Positions 24,701 through 36,381 of a DNA stretch of 49,575 nucleotides are shown here, one piece after another. Below the pieces are notes generated by a model. The model did not search any database. It was not told the DNA's origin and saw nothing but the letters and a program-made list of their open reading frames with translations. The position numbers and the translations under genes were made by a program. The stretch is taken from the NCBI GenBank assembly GCA_024408235.1, contig JAKSVF010000011.1, positions 1-49,575 on the forward strand. The letters run 5' to 3'. Every line of letters begins with the position of its first letter. The stretch's first letter is position 1. The stretch is from Bacilli bacterium (lineage in GTDB: Bacteria > Bacillota_I > Bacilli_A > RFN20 > CAG-826).

Positions 24701-26137
24701 ATGGAAGAAAATAGAAACGCTTATATCTCTCCATTCTCAACAAGATATGCGAGTGAAGAGATGCAGTACGTATTCTCCAACAACTTCAAATTCACAACCT
24801 GGAGAAAGCTTTGGGTATCCCTTGCAAAAGCGGAGAAGGCTCTTGGCCTTGCAATCACAGACGAGCAGGTTGCTGAACTCGAGAAATACGTTAACGACGT
24901 CAACTACGATGTCGCTGAAGCAAGAGAAAAAGTCGTCAGACACGACGTCATGTCTCACGTCTATGCATATGGACAGCAGTGCCCAAATGCAGCAGGTATC
25001 ATCCACCTCGGTGCGACAAGCTGCTACGTTGGTGACAATACCGATGTCATCATCTTAAGAGAGGCTAGCAAAATCGTCTTGAAGAAAGCAACTCAGGTTC
25101 TTAAGAACCTCAAGGCATTCGCTCTCGAATACAAAGACTTGCCATGTCTCGCATATACCCACTTGCAGTGTGCTCAGCTCACTACAGTTGGTAAGCGTGC
25201 CACACTTTGGATGAACGAACTCGTCATGGATATCGAGAACCTCGTTTATCAGATGGACAACTTAAAACTCTTAGGCCAGAAAGGCACAACCGGAACCCAG
25301 GCTTCATTCATGGACCTCTTCAATGGAGATGAGAACAAAGTCAAAGAGCTCGAGGCTTTGATCGCTAAAGACATGGGCTTCACCAAGTGTGTTCCTGTCT
25401 CAGGCCAAACATACTCAAGAAAAGTGGATGCATATTTCTTATCAGTCCTCTCAGGCTTTGCCCAGTCCGCTTATAAATTCTCCAACGACTTAAGAATCCT
25501 TCAGTCATTCGAGGAGATGGAAGAACCATTTGAAAAGAATCAGATCGGCAGCTCCGCAATGCCTTATAAGCGTAACCCAATGAGAAGCGAAAGAATCTCT
25601 TCCCTCGCTAGATACGTAATCGTCGATTCCATCAACCCAGGCCTCACATCAGGCACACAGTGGTTTGAGAGAACACTCGACGACTCCGCCAACAAGAGAA
25701 TCTCTGTATCAGAGGCATTCCTTGCAGTGGACGCAATCCTTAATATTTATATTAACATCTCTTCAAATCTCGTCGTTTACAAGAACGTAATCAGAAGAAG
25801 AGTCATGGAAAAGTTACCATTCATGGCAACAGAGAACATCATGATGGAAGCCGTCAAACGTGGTGGAAACCGTCAGGAACTCCATGAAGCAATCCGTGTC
25901 CATTCCCAGGCCGCTGCATATGAGGTCAAGATGAATGGCGCAAAGAACGATTTAATCGACCGTTTGTCAAAGGATCCTCTCTTCAACCTCAACAAAGAGG
26001 AAATCGAGAAAGAGCTCGACCCATCTAAGTACGTTGGTCGCGCACCATCCCAGGTCGTTGAATTCATTAACGAAGTTGTCGACCCAATCCTTGATGCATA
26101 TCAGGGTGAGGACATCAAATCAGAACTTAAGGTATAA
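24701..26137 (+). CDS. purB: Adenylosuccinate lyase
   Basis: 478 residues of the fumarase/aspartase superfamily. The signature SSAMPYKRNPMRSERISSLA is complete. HLGATSCYVGDNTD and YTHLQCAQLTTVGKRA carry catalytic His residues, and QKGTTGTQASFMDLF precedes the active-site region. It acts twice: splitting SAICAR to AICAR in the main pathway, and adenylosuccinate to AMP after purA. AAGGAGG precedes the ATG. Confidence 0.96.
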   Translation: MEENRNAYISPFSTRYASEEMQYVFSNNFKFTTWRKLWVSLAKAEKALGLAITDEQVAELEKYVNDVNYDVAEAREKVVRHDVMSHVYAYGQQCPNAAGIIHLGATSCYVGDNTDVIILREASKIVLKKATQVLKNLKAFALEYKDLPCLAYTHLQCAQLTTVGKRATLWMNELVMDIENLVYQMDNLKLLGQKGTTGTQASFMDLFNGDENKVKELEALIAKDMGFTKCVPVSGQTYSRKVDAYFLSVLSGFAQSAYKFSNDLRILQSFEEMEEPFEKNQIGSSAMPYKRNPMRSERISSLARYVIVDSINPGLTSGTQWFERTLDDSANKRISVSEAFLAVDAILNIYINISSNLVVYKNVIRRRVMEKLPFMATENIMMEAVKRGGNRQELHEAIRVHSQAAAYEVKMNGAKNDLIDRLSKDPLFNLNKEEIEKELDPSKYVGRAPSQVVEFINEVVDPILDAYQGEDIKSELKV

Positions 26138-26150
26138 GAGGAGCAAAACA

Positions 26151-27335
26151 ATGAAAGAATTCGAGTTAAAGTACGGCTGCAACCCAAACCAGAAGCCATC
26201 AAAAATCTACATGAAAGACGGCAGTGAACTTCCAATCGAGGTTCTCAACGGCCGCCCAGGCTACATCAACTTCCTTGACGCATTCAACTCATATCAGTTA
26301 GTCAAAGAATTAAAAGAGGCTCTCGGCATTGTTGCATGTGCATCATTCAAGCACGTCTCACCTACAAGCGCTGCAATCGGTCTCCCTTTATCTGACAAGC
26401 TTAAAAAAGCGTGTTTCGTCGATGACATCGAAGGTTTAGATGATTCTCCAGTCGCCTGTGCATACGCTAGAGCGCGTGGCACAGACAGAATGTGCTCATT
26501 CGGTGACTGGGTCGCTTTCTCAGACACGGTTGACGCATTAACCGCAACAATGATTAAACGTGAAGTCTCAGACGGCATCATCGCTCCAGACTACACCCCA
26601 GAAGCTTTAGAAATCTTAAAAGCCAAGAGAAAAGGCACATATAACGTCGTCAAGATCGACCCTAACTATGTCCCAAACCCAATTGAGACAAAACAGGTTT
26701 ATGGCATCACATTCGAGCAGGGAAGAAACAACTTCGCCATCAACCCAGAGCTTTTGACAAACATCGTCACAAAGAACAAGACATTACCAGAATCCGCTAT
26801 CCAGGATTTAGTAATCGCATTAATCACTCTCAAATACACACAGTCCAACTCAGTTGCATATGCATATCAGGGCCAGGCAATCGGTGTCGGAGCAGGACAG
26901 CAGTCCCGTATTCACTGCACACGTTTAGCAGGCAGCAAAGCTGACACATGGTTCCTCCGCCAGCACGAGAAGGTCCTAAACCTCGACTTCCTCCCAACAA
27001 TCAAGCGTCCTGATAGAGATAACGCAATCGACGGATACATCAATCAGAACGAAGAGGACGTCTGCGCTGATGGAGTTTGGCAGAAGTACTTTGCCACTCG
27101 CCCAGAACCATTCACGAGAGAAGAGCAGAAGGCGTATTTAGCAACAATCACCGGCGTTTCCCTCGGATCAGATGCATTCTTCCCATTCGCTGACAACATT
27201 CAGAGAGCTAGAGCATCAGGCGTCTCTTATGTCGCAGAGCCAGGAGGCTCCATCCGTGATGACTTAGTCATCGCAGAATGCGATAAGCTCGATATGGTTA
27301 TGGCATTCACAGGAATGAGATTATTCCACCATTAA
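26151..27335 (+). CDS. purH: Stand-alone AICAR transformylase (C-terminal half of PurH)
   Basis: 394 residues, carrying only the formyltransferase part of the usual bifunctional PurH: KYGCNPNQKP, the catalytic Lys-His in SFKHVSPTSAAIG, and GAGQQSRIHCTRLAG. The cyclohydrolase domain is missing and its job is taken by the PurO-like gene at 23971. An in-frame upstream extension inside purB is ignored because AAGAGGAG lies just before the ATG at 26151. It uses 10-formyl-THF, so it depends on fhs; its substrate ZMP is the signal sensed by the operon's riboswitch. Confidence 0.93.
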   Translation: MKEFELKYGCNPNQKPSKIYMKDGSELPIEVLNGRPGYINFLDAFNSYQLVKELKEALGIVACASFKHVSPTSAAIGLPLSDKLKKACFVDDIEGLDDSPVACAYARARGTDRMCSFGDWVAFSDTVDALTATMIKREVSDGIIAPDYTPEALEILKAKRKGTYNVVKIDPNYVPNPIETKQVYGITFEQGRNNFAINPELLTNIVTKNKTLPESAIQDLVIALITLKYTQSNSVAYAYQGQAIGVGAGQQSRIHCTRLAGSKADTWFLRQHEKVLNLDFLPTIKRPDRDNAIDGYINQNEEDVCADGVWQKYFATRPEPFTREEQKAYLATITGVSLGSDAFFPFADNIQRARASGVSYVAEPGGSIRDDLVIAECDKLDMVMAFTGMRLFHH

Positions 27336-27348
27336 TTAGGAGCGAACC

Positions 27349-28620
27349 GTGAAGGTATTAGTAATCGGAAGCGGTGGCAGAGAACACGCTGTCATCAAAT
27401 CCCTCAAAAAATCAAAGGAAATCGATGAGATTTTTGCCTTCCCTGGAAACCCAGGAATGGCAGATGATGCAACTCTCGTGGATGGCAAGGCAACCGACGT
27501 TGATGCGGCTGTTGCTTTTGCCGTTAAAAACAATATCGACTACTGCGTTGTCACCCCAGACGACCCATTAGTCCTCGGCATGGTCGACGCCATGAACGAG
27601 AAAGAAATCCCTTGCTTCGGACCAAAGGCCAATGCAGCCATTATCGAAGGAAGCAAGGTGTTCTCCAAGGAACTCATGAAGAAATACGGCATTCCAACCG
27701 CTAAATATGAAGTGTTCAGCGATATGGAAAAGGCTCTAAATTATGTTGAGACCTGCCCAATTCCAACAGTCGTTAAAGCTGATGGTCTTGCTCTTGGTAA
27801 AGGCGTTATCATCGCGTTTACTAGAGAAGAGGCAAGAAATGCCATCATTTCTATGATGCAGGATCGCCAATTCGGAAAATCAGGCGATAATATCGTCATC
27901 GAGGAATTCCTCGAAGGACCAGAGGTTTCTGTTCTTTCTTTCACAGACGGAAACACCGTTGTCCCAATGATTTCAAGCATGGACCACAAACGTGCGAAAG
28001 ATAATGACGAAGGCCTCAATACCGGAGGTATGGGAACAATCGCCCCAAATCCATATTACACAAGCGATGTCGCAGAAGTTTGCATGAAGACAATCTTCAA
28101 ACCAACAATCGAAGCGATGAACAAAGAAGGAAGAACCTTCAGAGGCTGCTTGTATTTTGGACTCATGATCACCAAAAACGGTCCAAAAGTCATCGAATAC
28201 AACTGCAGATTCGGAGATCCTGAGACTCAGGTCGTGCTCCCATTGCTCGAAAGCGATTTGTTCACGATCATGAAAGCTACCACAAACGGAACATTAAAAG
28301 ATGTTGAAGTTAAGTGGAGCGACAAGAATGCCTGCTGCTTAATCCTTGCAAGCGATGGTTATCCAGCAAGCTACAAGAAAGGCTATCCATTAGTCATCGA
28401 CCCATCCATCAAAGATTGCGTATACGTTGCAGGCGCTGCAACTAAAGACGGTGTTTTAGTGACAAATGGCGGTCGTGTTTTAGGCATCACAAGCATTGCA
28501 GACACATTAGAAGAGGCAATCAAGGAATCCTATAAAAAATCAGATTTAGTCAGTTTCGATAATAAATATTATCGTCACGATATCGGCGCTAAAGCATTAC
28601 GCGTGAAAGGAGCTAAATAA
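27349..28620 (+). CDS. purD: Phosphoribosylamine-glycine ligase
   Basis: 423 residues with an ATP-grasp fold; joins glycine to phosphoribosylamine. Seen: the N-terminal VLVIGSGGREHAVIKSL, CVVTPDDPLVLGMVD, FSKELMKKYGIPTAKYE, VVKADGLALGKGV, NTGGMGTIAPNPYY, and EYNCRFGDPETQVVLPLL. The start codon is GTG, with TAGGAGCG about 7 nt upstream. It lies 13 nt after purH and one base before purL. Confidence 0.95.
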   Translation: MKVLVIGSGGREHAVIKSLKKSKEIDEIFAFPGNPGMADDATLVDGKATDVDAAVAFAVKNNIDYCVVTPDDPLVLGMVDAMNEKEIPCFGPKANAAIIEGSKVFSKELMKKYGIPTAKYEVFSDMEKALNYVETCPIPTVVKADGLALGKGVIIAFTREEARNAIISMMQDRQFGKSGDNIVIEEFLEGPEVSVLSFTDGNTVVPMISSMDHKRAKDNDEGLNTGGMGTIAPNPYYTSDVAEVCMKTIFKPTIEAMNKEGRTFRGCLYFGLMITKNGPKVIEYNCRFGDPETQVVLPLLESDLFTIMKATTNGTLKDVEVKWSDKNACCLILASDGYPASYKKGYPLVIDPSIKDCVYVAGAATKDGVLVTNGGRVLGITSIADTLEEAIKESYKKSDLVSFDNKYYRHDIGAKALRVKGAK

Positions 28621-28621
28621 A

Positions 28622-31600
28622 ATGGTCAACCGCATTTACGTTGAAAAGAAGGTTGGACTTCAGAATGAAGCAACAGCCCTCTATAAGGAGATCAGACACC
28701 TCCTTGGCATCAAATCATTAAAATCACTCCGCTTATTCGTCCGTTACGATTTAGAGAACATCGAAGAATCAGTTCTTAACAAAGCCGTGGCAAACGTTTT
28801 ATCAGAGCCTCAGCTTGATGATGTCTACACCGTCCTCCCAACAGTGGATGGCGTCACATTTGCAGTCGAATATCTCCCAGGACAATTCGACCAAAGAGCC
28901 GCATCCGCTGCCGAATGTATCTCAATCATGGCAGTTGTTGATAAACCAATCATCAGAACCGCTAGAGTTTACCTTTTAGAAGGTACTTTCACCGATGCAG
29001 AAATCGCATCAATCAAGAAATTCGTCATCAACCCAGTCGAGGCTAGAGAAGCATCTTTAGAGCTACCTGAGACCTTAAAGACGAATTACGATATCCCAAC
29101 AAGCGTCAGAACATTAGATGGTTTCATCAATAAAACTAGAGGTGAGCTTGAAGTTTTCATGAAAGAAAACGGCCTCGCTATGGACCTTGATGACATCGCA
29201 TTCTGCCAGGCTTATTTCAAATCCGAGCAGCGTGACCCAACCATCACCGAAATCAAGATGATCGACACATATTGGTCAGATCACTGCAGACACACAACAT
29301 TCCTAACAACCGTCGATTCCGTCAAATTCGAAGATGAGGAAATCGAAAAGGCATATGAAGAATATATCGCGGGAAGAGATGAACTCAACCGCACCAAGCC
29401 AATCAACCTCATGGATATTGGCACACTCGCAGGCAAAGTCCTCAAAAAGAGGGGCATGCTCGCAAAATTAGATGAATCAGAGGAAATCAACGCTTGCACC
29501 GTCAAGATGGACATCGAAGTCGAAGGCAAGATGGAGAAGTGGCTCCTCTTATTCAAGAATGAAACACACAACCACCCGACAGAGATCGAGCCATTCGGTG
29601 GCGCGGCTACATGTATCGGTGGCGCAATCCGTGACCCATTATCAGGCAGATCATACGTCTATGCCGCAATGAGAGTCACAGGCGCAGGAGACCCAACAGT
29701 CTCATATAAAGACACGCTCGAAGGCAAACTCCCACAGCGTAAACTCGTCCGTGGGGCAGCTGCTGGATATTCCTCATATGGTAACCAGATCGGCTTAGCA
29801 ACCGGTATCGTAGATGAAATCTACCATCCAGGATACGTCGCAAAGCGTATGGAAATCGGCGCAGTTATCGCCGCAACCCCAGAAGAGAACGTCAGACGTG
29901 AATGTCCAGTAGATGGTGACATCGTCATCTTACTCGGCGGAAGAACAGGACGTGATGGCGTTGGTGGCGCAACAGGATCATCAAAGGCCCACAATGCCCA
30001 CTCAGTCGAGACATGTGGAGCAGAAGTCCAGAAGGGTAATGCCCCAGAAGAAAGAAAACTTCAGAGATTATTCCGCAACAAAGAAGCGTGCCGCATGATC
30101 AAGAGATGCAACGACTTCGGCGCAGGTGGCGTTTCAGTCGCTATCGGCGAACTCGCTGACGGACTTGACATCAACTTAAACGCAGTCCCTAAAAAATATG
30201 ACGGATTAGACGGAACAGAACTCGCCATCTCCGAATCTCAGGAGAGAATGGCAGTGGTCGTCGAGAAAGAGAATGTTGATGCGTTCTTAAAACTCGCAGA
30301 ATCAGAGAACTTAGAGGCAACAGTAGTGGCTCACGTCACAGAAACCCCACGCTTAATCATGAGATGGAACGATAAAGTCATCGTTAACATCACACGTGAT
30401 TTCTTGAACTCAAACGGCGCGGAAAAACACATCGATGTCGTCTGCTCAAAAGGAGAAGATTACAAGAAGTGCGTCAAAGGCGACTTTGCTTCAAATCTCA
30501 AATCCCTTGCTGGAGACTTAAACACATGCTCACACCGCGGACTCTCAGAGAGATTCGACTCAACAATCGGCGCGGGCACAGTCACAATGCCATTTGGCGG
30601 CAAAAACCAGAGAACTCCAATCCAGACAATGGTCCACAAGATCTCCGTTGAGCAGAAACACACAGACGCTGTCTCATATATGTCTTGGGGCTATAACCCA
30701 TTCGTCATGGAGAAGAACCCATATCAGGGCGCTTACCTCTCAGTCGTTGAATCTTTAGCTAAATTAATCGCATCAGGCGCTACATTCGAAGAGGTCTACC
30801 TCTCATTCCAGGAATACTTCAAGAAACCAATGAAGGATCCTAGACGTTGGGGCGAGCCATTCTCCGCTCTTTTAGGCGCATACAAGGCCCAACTCGATTA
30901 CGGTGTAGCGGCAATCGGCGGAAAAGATTCCATGTCTGGAAGCTTCGAAAAGCTTGACGTACCTCCAACCCTCGTCTCATTCGCTGTCACACATGGTAGC
31001 GTAAACGAGGTCATCACAAACGAATTCAAGGTCGCTGGCAACAAAGTCTATATCTTAAAGCCAGAATACGACGCGAACGGACTTCCAAACGTCGAATCAG
31101 AGAAAGCTTTATTCAAGACCATCGAATCGCTCAATAAACAGGGCAAGATATATTCATGTTACACACCAACTCTCGGCGGTGTAGCTGAAGCTGTCATGAA
31201 AGCGTGTATGGGTAATGGATATGGCTTCAAGTTCAACGATGAATTATCGCTCGACGATATCTTCAACTATTGTTACGGCGCATTCATGGTCGAAACACCA
31301 TTTGAGATCGAAGGCACATTAGTTGGAGAAATCACAAACAAAGAGTCTTACTCATATAAAGGAGAAGAGGTCTCGCTCAAAGAAGTCGATGACTTATATG
31401 AGGCTAAATTAGAAGGCGTCTATCCAACACTTGAGACAAACCCTGTCAATAAAATTGACAATATCACATATCACGGCACGAGAAAAACACATGCTGACAA
31501 GTCTTATGACCATGTCAAAGTCTTAATCCCTGTCTTCCCAGGAACAAACTGCGAATTCGATTCCGCTAAAGTCATGAGAGACGCTGGGGCAGACGTTAAG

Positions 31601-32311
31601 ATCTTCGTCATCAATAACCTCGATACCGAGCACATCAACAAATCAGTCCACGAATTCGCTAATGAAATCAAGGATTCCCAAATCATCTTCATTCCAGGAG
31701 GCTTCTCTGGAGGCGATGAGCCAGATGGATCGGCAAAATTCATCACAAGTTTCTTCAGAAACGAGGAAATCAAGAAAGAAGTCACAGCTCTCTTGGATGA
31801 GAGAGAAGGCTTGATGCTTGGCATCTGCAATGGCTTCCAGGCTCTTGTTAAACTTGGCTTAGTTCCGTATGGAAGAATCATGGACACAGACGAACACTGT
31901 CCAACCTTAACATTCAACACAATCGCAAGACACCAGTCCAAGATTGTTAGAACTAGAATCACATCCGATAAGTCACCATGGCTTGCAAATACAAAAGTGG
32001 GCGAAGTCTACAATGTCGCAATCTCCCATGGTGAAGGTAGATTCATCGGCGAAGAGTCCCTCATCAAAGAACTCATCAAAAACGGCCAGGTCATCACTCA
32101 GTATGTTGACTTAGACGGAAATGCAACCGATGATATTCGTTATAACCCAAATAACTCAACATATGCCATTGAAGGCATCACATCCGCTGACGGTCGCGTT
32201 TTAGGCAAGATGGGCCACAGCGAGCGTATTGGCAATGGACTTTATAAGAACGTCTATGGCGAATATGACTTAAAGATGTTTAAGGCTGCTGTTGATTACT
32301 TCAAGAAATAG
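28622..32311 (+). CDS. purL: Phosphoribosylformylglycinamidine synthase, single-chain
   Basis: 1229 residues, the large-form FGAM synthase with synthetase and glutaminase domains on one chain, so no separate PurQ or PurS is needed. Synthetase hallmarks: [50 protein letters not shown] and [16 protein letters not shown]. The C-terminal amidotransferase begins near [17 protein letters not shown], has its nucleophile Cys in [16 protein letters not shown], and a His in [11 protein letters not shown]. This layout is typical of Clostridia and some Bacilli. The Shine-Dalgarno AAAGGAG lies inside the end of purD. Confidence 0.96.
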   Translation: MVNRIYVEKKVGLQNEATALYKEIRHLLGIKSLKSLRLFVRYDLENIEESVLNKAVANVLSEPQLDDVYTVLPTVDGVTFAVEYLPGQFDQRAASAAECISIMAVVDKPIIRTARVYLLEGTFTDAEIASIKKFVINPVEAREASLELPETLKTNYDIPTSVRTLDGFINKTRGELEVFMKENGLAMDLDDIAFCQAYFKSEQRDPTITEIKMIDTYWSDHCRHTTFLTTVDSVKFEDEEIEKAYEEYIAGRDELNRTKPINLMDIGTLAGKVLKKRGMLAKLDESEEINACTVKMDIEVEGKMEKWLLLFKNETHNHPTEIEPFGGAATCIGGAIRDPLSGRSYVYAAMRVTGAGDPTVSYKDTLEGKLPQRKLVRGAAAGYSSYGNQIGLATGIVDEIYHPGYVAKRMEIGAVIAATPEENVRRECPVDGDIVILLGGRTGRDGVGGATGSSKAHNAHSVETCGAEVQKGNAPEERKLQRLFRNKEACRMIKRCNDFGAGGVSVAIGELADGLDINLNAVPKKYDGLDGTELAISESQERMAVVVEKENVDAFLKLAESENLEATVVAHVTETPRLIMRWNDKVIVNITRDFLNSNGAEKHIDVVCSKGEDYKKCVKGDFASNLKSLAGDLNTCSHRGLSERFDSTIGAGTVTMPFGGKNQRTPIQTMVHKISVEQKHTDAVSYMSWGYNPFVMEKNPYQGAYLSVVESLAKLIASGATFEEVYLSFQEYFKKPMKDPRRWGEPFSALLGAYKAQLDYGVAAIGGKDSMSGSFEKLDVPPTLVSFAVTHGSVNEVITNEFKVAGNKVYILKPEYDANGLPNVESEKALFKTIESLNKQGKIYSCYTPTLGGVAEAVMKACMGNGYGFKFNDELSLDDIFNYCYGAFMVETPFEIEGTLVGEITNKESYSYKGEEVSLKEVDDLYEAKLEGVYPTLETNPVNKIDNITYHGTRKTHADKSYDHVKVLIPVFPGTNCEFDSAKVMRDAGADVKIFVINNLDTEHINKSVHEFANEIKDSQIIFIPGGFSGGDEPDGSAKFITSFFRNEEIKKEVTALLDEREGLMLGICNGFQALVKLGLVPYGRIMDTDEHCPTLTFNTIARHQSKIVRTRITSDKSPWLANTKVGEVYNVAISHGEGRFIGEESLIKELIKNGQVITQYVDLDGNATDDIRYNPNNSTYAIEGITSADGRVLGKMGHSERIGNGLYKNVYGEYDLKMFKAAVDYFKK

Positions 32312-32322
32312 GAGGATTAACT

Positions 32323-33987
32323 ATGTTAACAGATATCGAAATCGCGCAGAAATGCGTCAAAAAACCTATCAGCGAAATCGCTAAGGTCGCTGGAATTCCT
32401 GACGAATACCTCGAACCTTATGGACGCTACAAGGCAAAAGTCGACACCGCTCTTTTAAAGAATGCAACTAAGAAGGGCAAACTCATCCTCGTGACAGCAA
32501 TCAACCCAACTCCAGCTGGCGAGGGCAAGACCACAACCAGCATCGGATTAACAGACGCTCTCCGCAAAATCGGAAAGAATTCTGTCGCAGCTTTAAGAGA
32601 ACCTTCCCTTGGCCCGGTCTTCGGCGTTAAGGGCGGAGCTGCAGGAGGAGGCTATGCTCAGGTCGTCCCAATGGAGGATATCAACCTTCATTTCACCGGT
32701 GACTTCCACGCAATCGGCGCCGCAAATAACCTCTTATGCGCACTCTTAGATAATTCAATTCAGCAGGGCAACCCACTCAATATCGACAATAGAAAAATCG
32801 TCTTGAAGAGATGCGTCGATATGAATGACCGCCAGTTAAGATTCATCGTCGATGGCTTAAACGGCAAATCAAACGGAACCCCAAGAGAAGATGGCTTCGA
32901 CATCACCGTCGCAAGCGAGGTCATGGCAATCTTCTGCTTAGCAACCTCAATCCACGACTTAAAAGAAAGACTCTCAAGAATGATCGTCGCATACACATAT
33001 GACGATAAGCCAGTCACCGCCGGCGATTTGCATGCGGTTGGAGCAATGGCAGCACTCTTGAAAGACGCTCTTAAGCCAAACCTTGTCCAGACACTTGAAG
33101 GAACCCCATGCTTCGTTCACGGCGGACCTTTCGCCAATATCGCTCACGGCTGTAACTCAGTCACAGCAACAAATATGGCTCTTGCAGTCTCAGACTACAC
33201 AGTCACTGAAGCAGGATTCGGCGCTGATTTAGGCGCAGAGAAGTTCCTCGACATTAAATGTCGTTTGGCTAACCTCAAGCCAGATTGCGTAGTATTAGTC
33301 GCAACAGTCAGAGCTCTTAAGTTCCATGGCGGAGTAAACAAAAAAGAACTCAACGCCGAGAACCTTGAAGCTCTTGAAAAAGGCTTACCTAACTTACTTA
33401 GACACATCGATAACATCCTCAACGTCTATAAGTTACCATGCGTCGTCGCAATCAACCGTTTCCCAACCGACACGGATGCCGAAGTCGCTCTTGTTGACAA
33501 GAAGTGCAAAGAACTCGGCGTCAACGTCAAACTCTCAAACGTTTGGGCAGAAGGCGGAAATGGCGGCATCGAACTCGCAGAAGAAGTGGTTCGCTTATGC
33601 GAAGAGAAGAACGACTTCCAGTTCTCATATGACCTAAACGACACAATCGAAAACAAACTTAGAACAATCGTCCAGAGAATATATCACGGCAACAACGTCG
33701 TCTTAACTGGCCCAGCAAAGAAACAGGCTGCGACATTAGAGGCGTTAGGATTCGGAAACCTCCCAATCTGCGTCGCTAAAACACAATATTCATTCTCTGA
33801 CGATCAATATAAACTCGGCGCTCCAGAGAACTTTGACGTCACCGTCCGCAACTTAAAAGTATCTTCAGGCGCAGGCTTCATCGTTGCCTTGACTGGTGAT
33901 ATTATGACAATGCCAGGACTTCCAAAAGTTCCAGCCGCCAACAACATCGACGTCGACGATGACGGAAACATCAGCGGATTATTCTAA
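32323..33987 (+). CDS. fhs: Formate-tetrahydrofolate ligase
   Basis: 554 residues. Makes 10-formyl-THF from formate, ATP and THF. Seen: the ATP P-loop-like [58 protein letters not shown], and the C-terminal [21 protein letters not shown]. It supplies the cofactor for the two formyltransferases (23353, 26151). Its presence in an operon led by a ZTP sensor is a coherent design: low formyl-folate raises ZTP, and that raises Fhs. AGGAGG precedes the ATG. Confidence 0.97.
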   Translation: MLTDIEIAQKCVKKPISEIAKVAGIPDEYLEPYGRYKAKVDTALLKNATKKGKLILVTAINPTPAGEGKTTTSIGLTDALRKIGKNSVAALREPSLGPVFGVKGGAAGGGYAQVVPMEDINLHFTGDFHAIGAANNLLCALLDNSIQQGNPLNIDNRKIVLKRCVDMNDRQLRFIVDGLNGKSNGTPREDGFDITVASEVMAIFCLATSIHDLKERLSRMIVAYTYDDKPVTAGDLHAVGAMAALLKDALKPNLVQTLEGTPCFVHGGPFANIAHGCNSVTATNMALAVSDYTVTEAGFGADLGAEKFLDIKCRLANLKPDCVVLVATVRALKFHGGVNKKELNAENLEALEKGLPNLLRHIDNILNVYKLPCVVAINRFPTDTDAEVALVDKKCKELGVNVKLSNVWAEGGNGGIELAEEVVRLCEEKNDFQFSYDLNDTIENKLRTIVQRIYHGNNVVLTGPAKKQAATLEALGFGNLPICVAKTQYSFSDDQYKLGAPENFDVTVRNLKVSSGAGFIVALTGDIMTMPGLPKVPAANNIDVDDDGNISGLF

Positions 33988-34012
33988 TCCCTATCATATA
34001 AAGGAGAAAAAT

Positions 34013-35515
34013 ATGGCTTATTACTACGATCAACCATCCCGTACCTTCAGCGAGTATTTACTCGTTCCAGGATATTCAGATGAGAACTGCATCCCAACTA
34101 ACGTCAGCTTAAAAACACCTCTCGTTAAGTTCAAAAAAGGCGAAACGCCTGCAATCACGATGAACATTCCTCTCATCTCTGCAATCATGCAGGCTGTCTC
34201 CAATGACACAATGGCGATTGCATTAGCAAAAGAAGGCGGAGTTTCCTTCATCTATGGCTCCCAGACCGTCGAAGCTCAGGCTGAAATGGTCCGTAAAGTC
34301 AAGATGTATAAGGCGGGATTCGTCGTCTCTGATTCTAACCTCACTCCAGAAGACACATTGGGCGATGTCATCGCACTCAGAGAAGAAACAGGCCACTCAA
34401 CCGTCGCTATCACAGAAAACGGCCAGGCAAACGGCAAACTCTTAGGTATCGTCTCATCACGTGACTACCGTGTCACTAGAATGGAGAGCTCACTCAAAGT
34501 CAAAGAGTTCATGACCCCAATCGAGAAACTCGTTACCGCTCCAGAAGGCACAACTCTCAAAGACTGCAACGAAATCATCTTTGAGCACAAATTAAACTCA
34601 CTCCCAATCGTTGATAAGGATGGAAATCTCGTTTCCTTCGTTTTCCGTAAAGACTATTCATCCCACAAAGAGAATCCACGCGAACTCTTGGATGAAAACA
34701 AGAGATATGTCGTAGGCGCTGGTATTAATACCAGAGACTATGAAATACGTGTCCCTGCCCTCATTGAGGCTGGCGTTGATGTCTTGTGCATCGACTCTTC
34801 AGAAGGTTTCTCAATCTGGCAGAAGAGAACAATCGAATGGATCCGCTCTAAATATGGCGATTCAGTTAAAGTCGGCGCAGGAAACGTCGTCGACGCAGAA
34901 GGCTTCCGCTTCTTAGCTGAGGCTGGTGCTGACTTCATCAAGATTGGTATCGGCGGTGGATCTATCTGCATCACCCGTGAGACAAAAGGCATCGGTAGAG
35001 GACAGGCAACCGCTTGTATCGAAGTCGCCAAAGCTAGAGACGAATACTATAAAGAGACCGGCATCTATGTCCCAATCTGCTCAGATGGTGGCATCGTTCA
35101 CGATTATCACATCACCCTCGCACTCGCTATGGGATGCGACTTCTGCATGTTAGGCAGATATTTCGCAAGATTCGATGAATCCCCATCCAACAAAGTCATG
35201 GTAAACGGCGTTTACATGAAAGAATACTGGGGCGAAGGCTCAGCTCGTGCTAGAAACTGGCAGAGATACGACCTCGGCGGCGCAAAGAAACTCTCATTCG
35301 TCGAAGGTGTTGACTCATATGTCCCATATGCAGGCCCATTACATGACACCCTCCATGTCACACTCTCCAAGATTAGACACACATTCTGCAACTGCGGAGC
35401 TCTAACAATCCCAGAACTCCAGAACAAAGCGAAACTCACACTTGTCTCAAGCGTCAGTATCGTCGAAGGCGGAGCTCATGACGTCCTCGTTAAGGACCGC
35501 GATCACCACAACTAA
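34013..35515 (+). CDS. guaB: Inosine-5'-monophosphate dehydrogenase
   Basis: 500 residues; oxidises IMP to XMP with NAD+, the first step to GMP. A CBS-domain pair occupies roughly residues 95-220. The catalytic Cys lies in [13 protein letters not shown], then [12 protein letters not shown], and the flap Arg-Tyr in [14 protein letters not shown] domains and flap set it apart from GMP reductase. The catalytic loop is atypical (SICITR instead of SICTTR). Chosen start: AAGGAG 7 nt before the ATG at 34013; an earlier in-frame start would lie inside fhs. It is the last gene of the operon, before a strong terminator. Confidence 0.92.
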   Translation: MAYYYDQPSRTFSEYLLVPGYSDENCIPTNVSLKTPLVKFKKGETPAITMNIPLISAIMQAVSNDTMAIALAKEGGVSFIYGSQTVEAQAEMVRKVKMYKAGFVVSDSNLTPEDTLGDVIALREETGHSTVAITENGQANGKLLGIVSSRDYRVTRMESSLKVKEFMTPIEKLVTAPEGTTLKDCNEIIFEHKLNSLPIVDKDGNLVSFVFRKDYSSHKENPRELLDENKRYVVGAGINTRDYEIRVPALIEAGVDVLCIDSSEGFSIWQKRTIEWIRSKYGDSVKVGAGNVVDAEGFRFLAEAGADFIKIGIGGGSICITRETKGIGRGQATACIEVAKARDEYYKETGIYVPICSDGGIVHDYHITLALAMGCDFCMLGRYFARFDESPSNKVMVNGVYMKEYWGEGSARARNWQRYDLGGAKKLSFVEGVDSYVPYAGPLHDTLHVTLSKIRHTFCNCGALTIPELQNKAKLTLVSSVSIVEGGAHDVLVKDRDHHN

Positions 35516-35531
35516 AAACCACACCAAGAAG

Positions 35532-35559
35532 GGGCGTTCAATCGCCCTTTTTATTTTTC
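35532..35559 (+). terminator. Terminator of the purine operon
   Basis: GGGCG-TTCAAT-CGCCC followed by TTTTTATTTTT. Confidence 0.93.
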
Positions 35560-35571
35560 TTGAGCATATTG

Positions 35572-35601
35572 TTCATTTTTTGAATTAGAAGTTATTATAA
35601 T
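35572..35601 (+). promoter_or_regulatory. Rubrerythrin promoter
   Basis: A perfect -10 TATAAT (35596-35601) with a weak -35 TTCATT 18 nt upstream; the start would lie about 20 nt before the GGAGG of the rubrerythrin gene. Confidence 0.5.
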
Positions 35602-35628
35602 AAGATTGGTAATACCGGAGGAAATAAA

Positions 35629-36162
35629 ATGGAATTCAAAGGATCTAAAACAGAAAAGAATCTCCAGACAGCATTTGCTGGAGAATCTCAGGCAAGAAAT
35701 AAGTACACATACTTCGCTTCAGTCGCAAAGAAAGAAGGATATGAGCAGATTGCTGCCATCTTCCTTGAAACAGCAGAGAACGAGAAAGAGCACGCTAAAC
35801 TCTGGTTCAAGTATTTAAATGGCATAGGAACTACAGCTGAGAATCTTCAGCATGCTGCAGAAGGCGAAAACTACGAATGGACAGACATGTATGAGACATT
35901 CGCAAAAGAAGCTGCAGAAGAAGGCTTCATGGAAATCGCTGCTAAGTTCAGAATGGTCGGCGCTATCGAAAAGCATCACGAAGAGAGATATAAAGCACTC
36001 TTAGCCAAGGTTAAAGACGGAGTTGTCTTCGTCGGAGATAAACTCGCTGTTTGGAAATGCAGAAACTGCGGACACATCGTTGTTGGACCTAAGGCTCCAG
36101 CTGTTTGCCCAACCTGCAATCACCCACAGTCATTCTTCGAACTCAACGCAACAAACTATTAA
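35629..36162 (+). CDS. rbr: Rubrerythrin
   Basis: 177 residues, a non-haem iron peroxidase that detoxifies hydrogen peroxide in anaerobes. The N-terminal ferritin-like four-helix part has the di-iron Glu/His ligands in [26 protein letters not shown] and [11 protein letters not shown]. The C-terminal rubredoxin-like knuckle has WKCRNCG and AVCPTCNHP, four Cys for one iron. The length is typical. CCGGAGG precedes the ATG. It is monocistronic, between the purine operon and two tRNA genes, and points to an anaerobic host. Confidence 0.95.
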   Translation: MEFKGSKTEKNLQTAFAGESQARNKYTYFASVAKKEGYEQIAAIFLETAENEKEHAKLWFKYLNGIGTTAENLQHAAEGENYEWTDMYETFAKEAAEEGFMEIAAKFRMVGAIEKHHEERYKALLAKVKDGVVFVGDKLAVWKCRNCGHIVVGPKAPAVCPTCNHPQSFFELNATNY

Positions 36163-36185
36163 TCTTAAGATTAAGAAGAAAAATC

Positions 36186-36216
36186 AACGCTCAGGGGCTT
36201 TCTTGGGCGTTTTTTG
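36186..36216 (+). terminator. Terminator after rubrerythrin
   Basis: AACGCTCA and TTGGGCGTT form an imperfect stem followed by TTTTT. Confidence 0.65.
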
Positions 36217-36226
36217 ATATTTATTC

Positions 36227-36255
36227 TTGCAAAGTAAATGTGAAATATGGATAAT
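36227..36255 (+). promoter_or_regulatory. Promoter of the tRNA-Asp/tRNA-Phe unit
   Basis: TTGCAA (36227-36232), a 17-nt spacer and GATAAT (36250-36255), about 18 nt before tRNA-Asp. No other good promoter is seen before tRNA-Phe, so the two are probably co-transcribed. Confidence 0.5.
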
Positions 36256-36273
36256 ATCACTCGCAACACAAGT

Positions 36274-36350
36274 GGATCATTGGTGTAGCGGTCTAACATG
36301 CCTCCCTGTCACGGAGGAGACCACGAGTTCGAATCTCGTATGGTCCGCCA
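36274..36350 (+). tRNA. tRNA-Asp (anticodon GTC)
   Basis: 77 nt with the encoded CCA. The acceptor is GGATCAT/ATGGTCC, the anticodon loop CTGTCAC, and the T-arm contains GTTCGAATC. All arms pair. Confidence 0.95.
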
Positions 36351-36381
36351 CTTAAGTTGCAAAAATATCTCTAAAAGTTAA

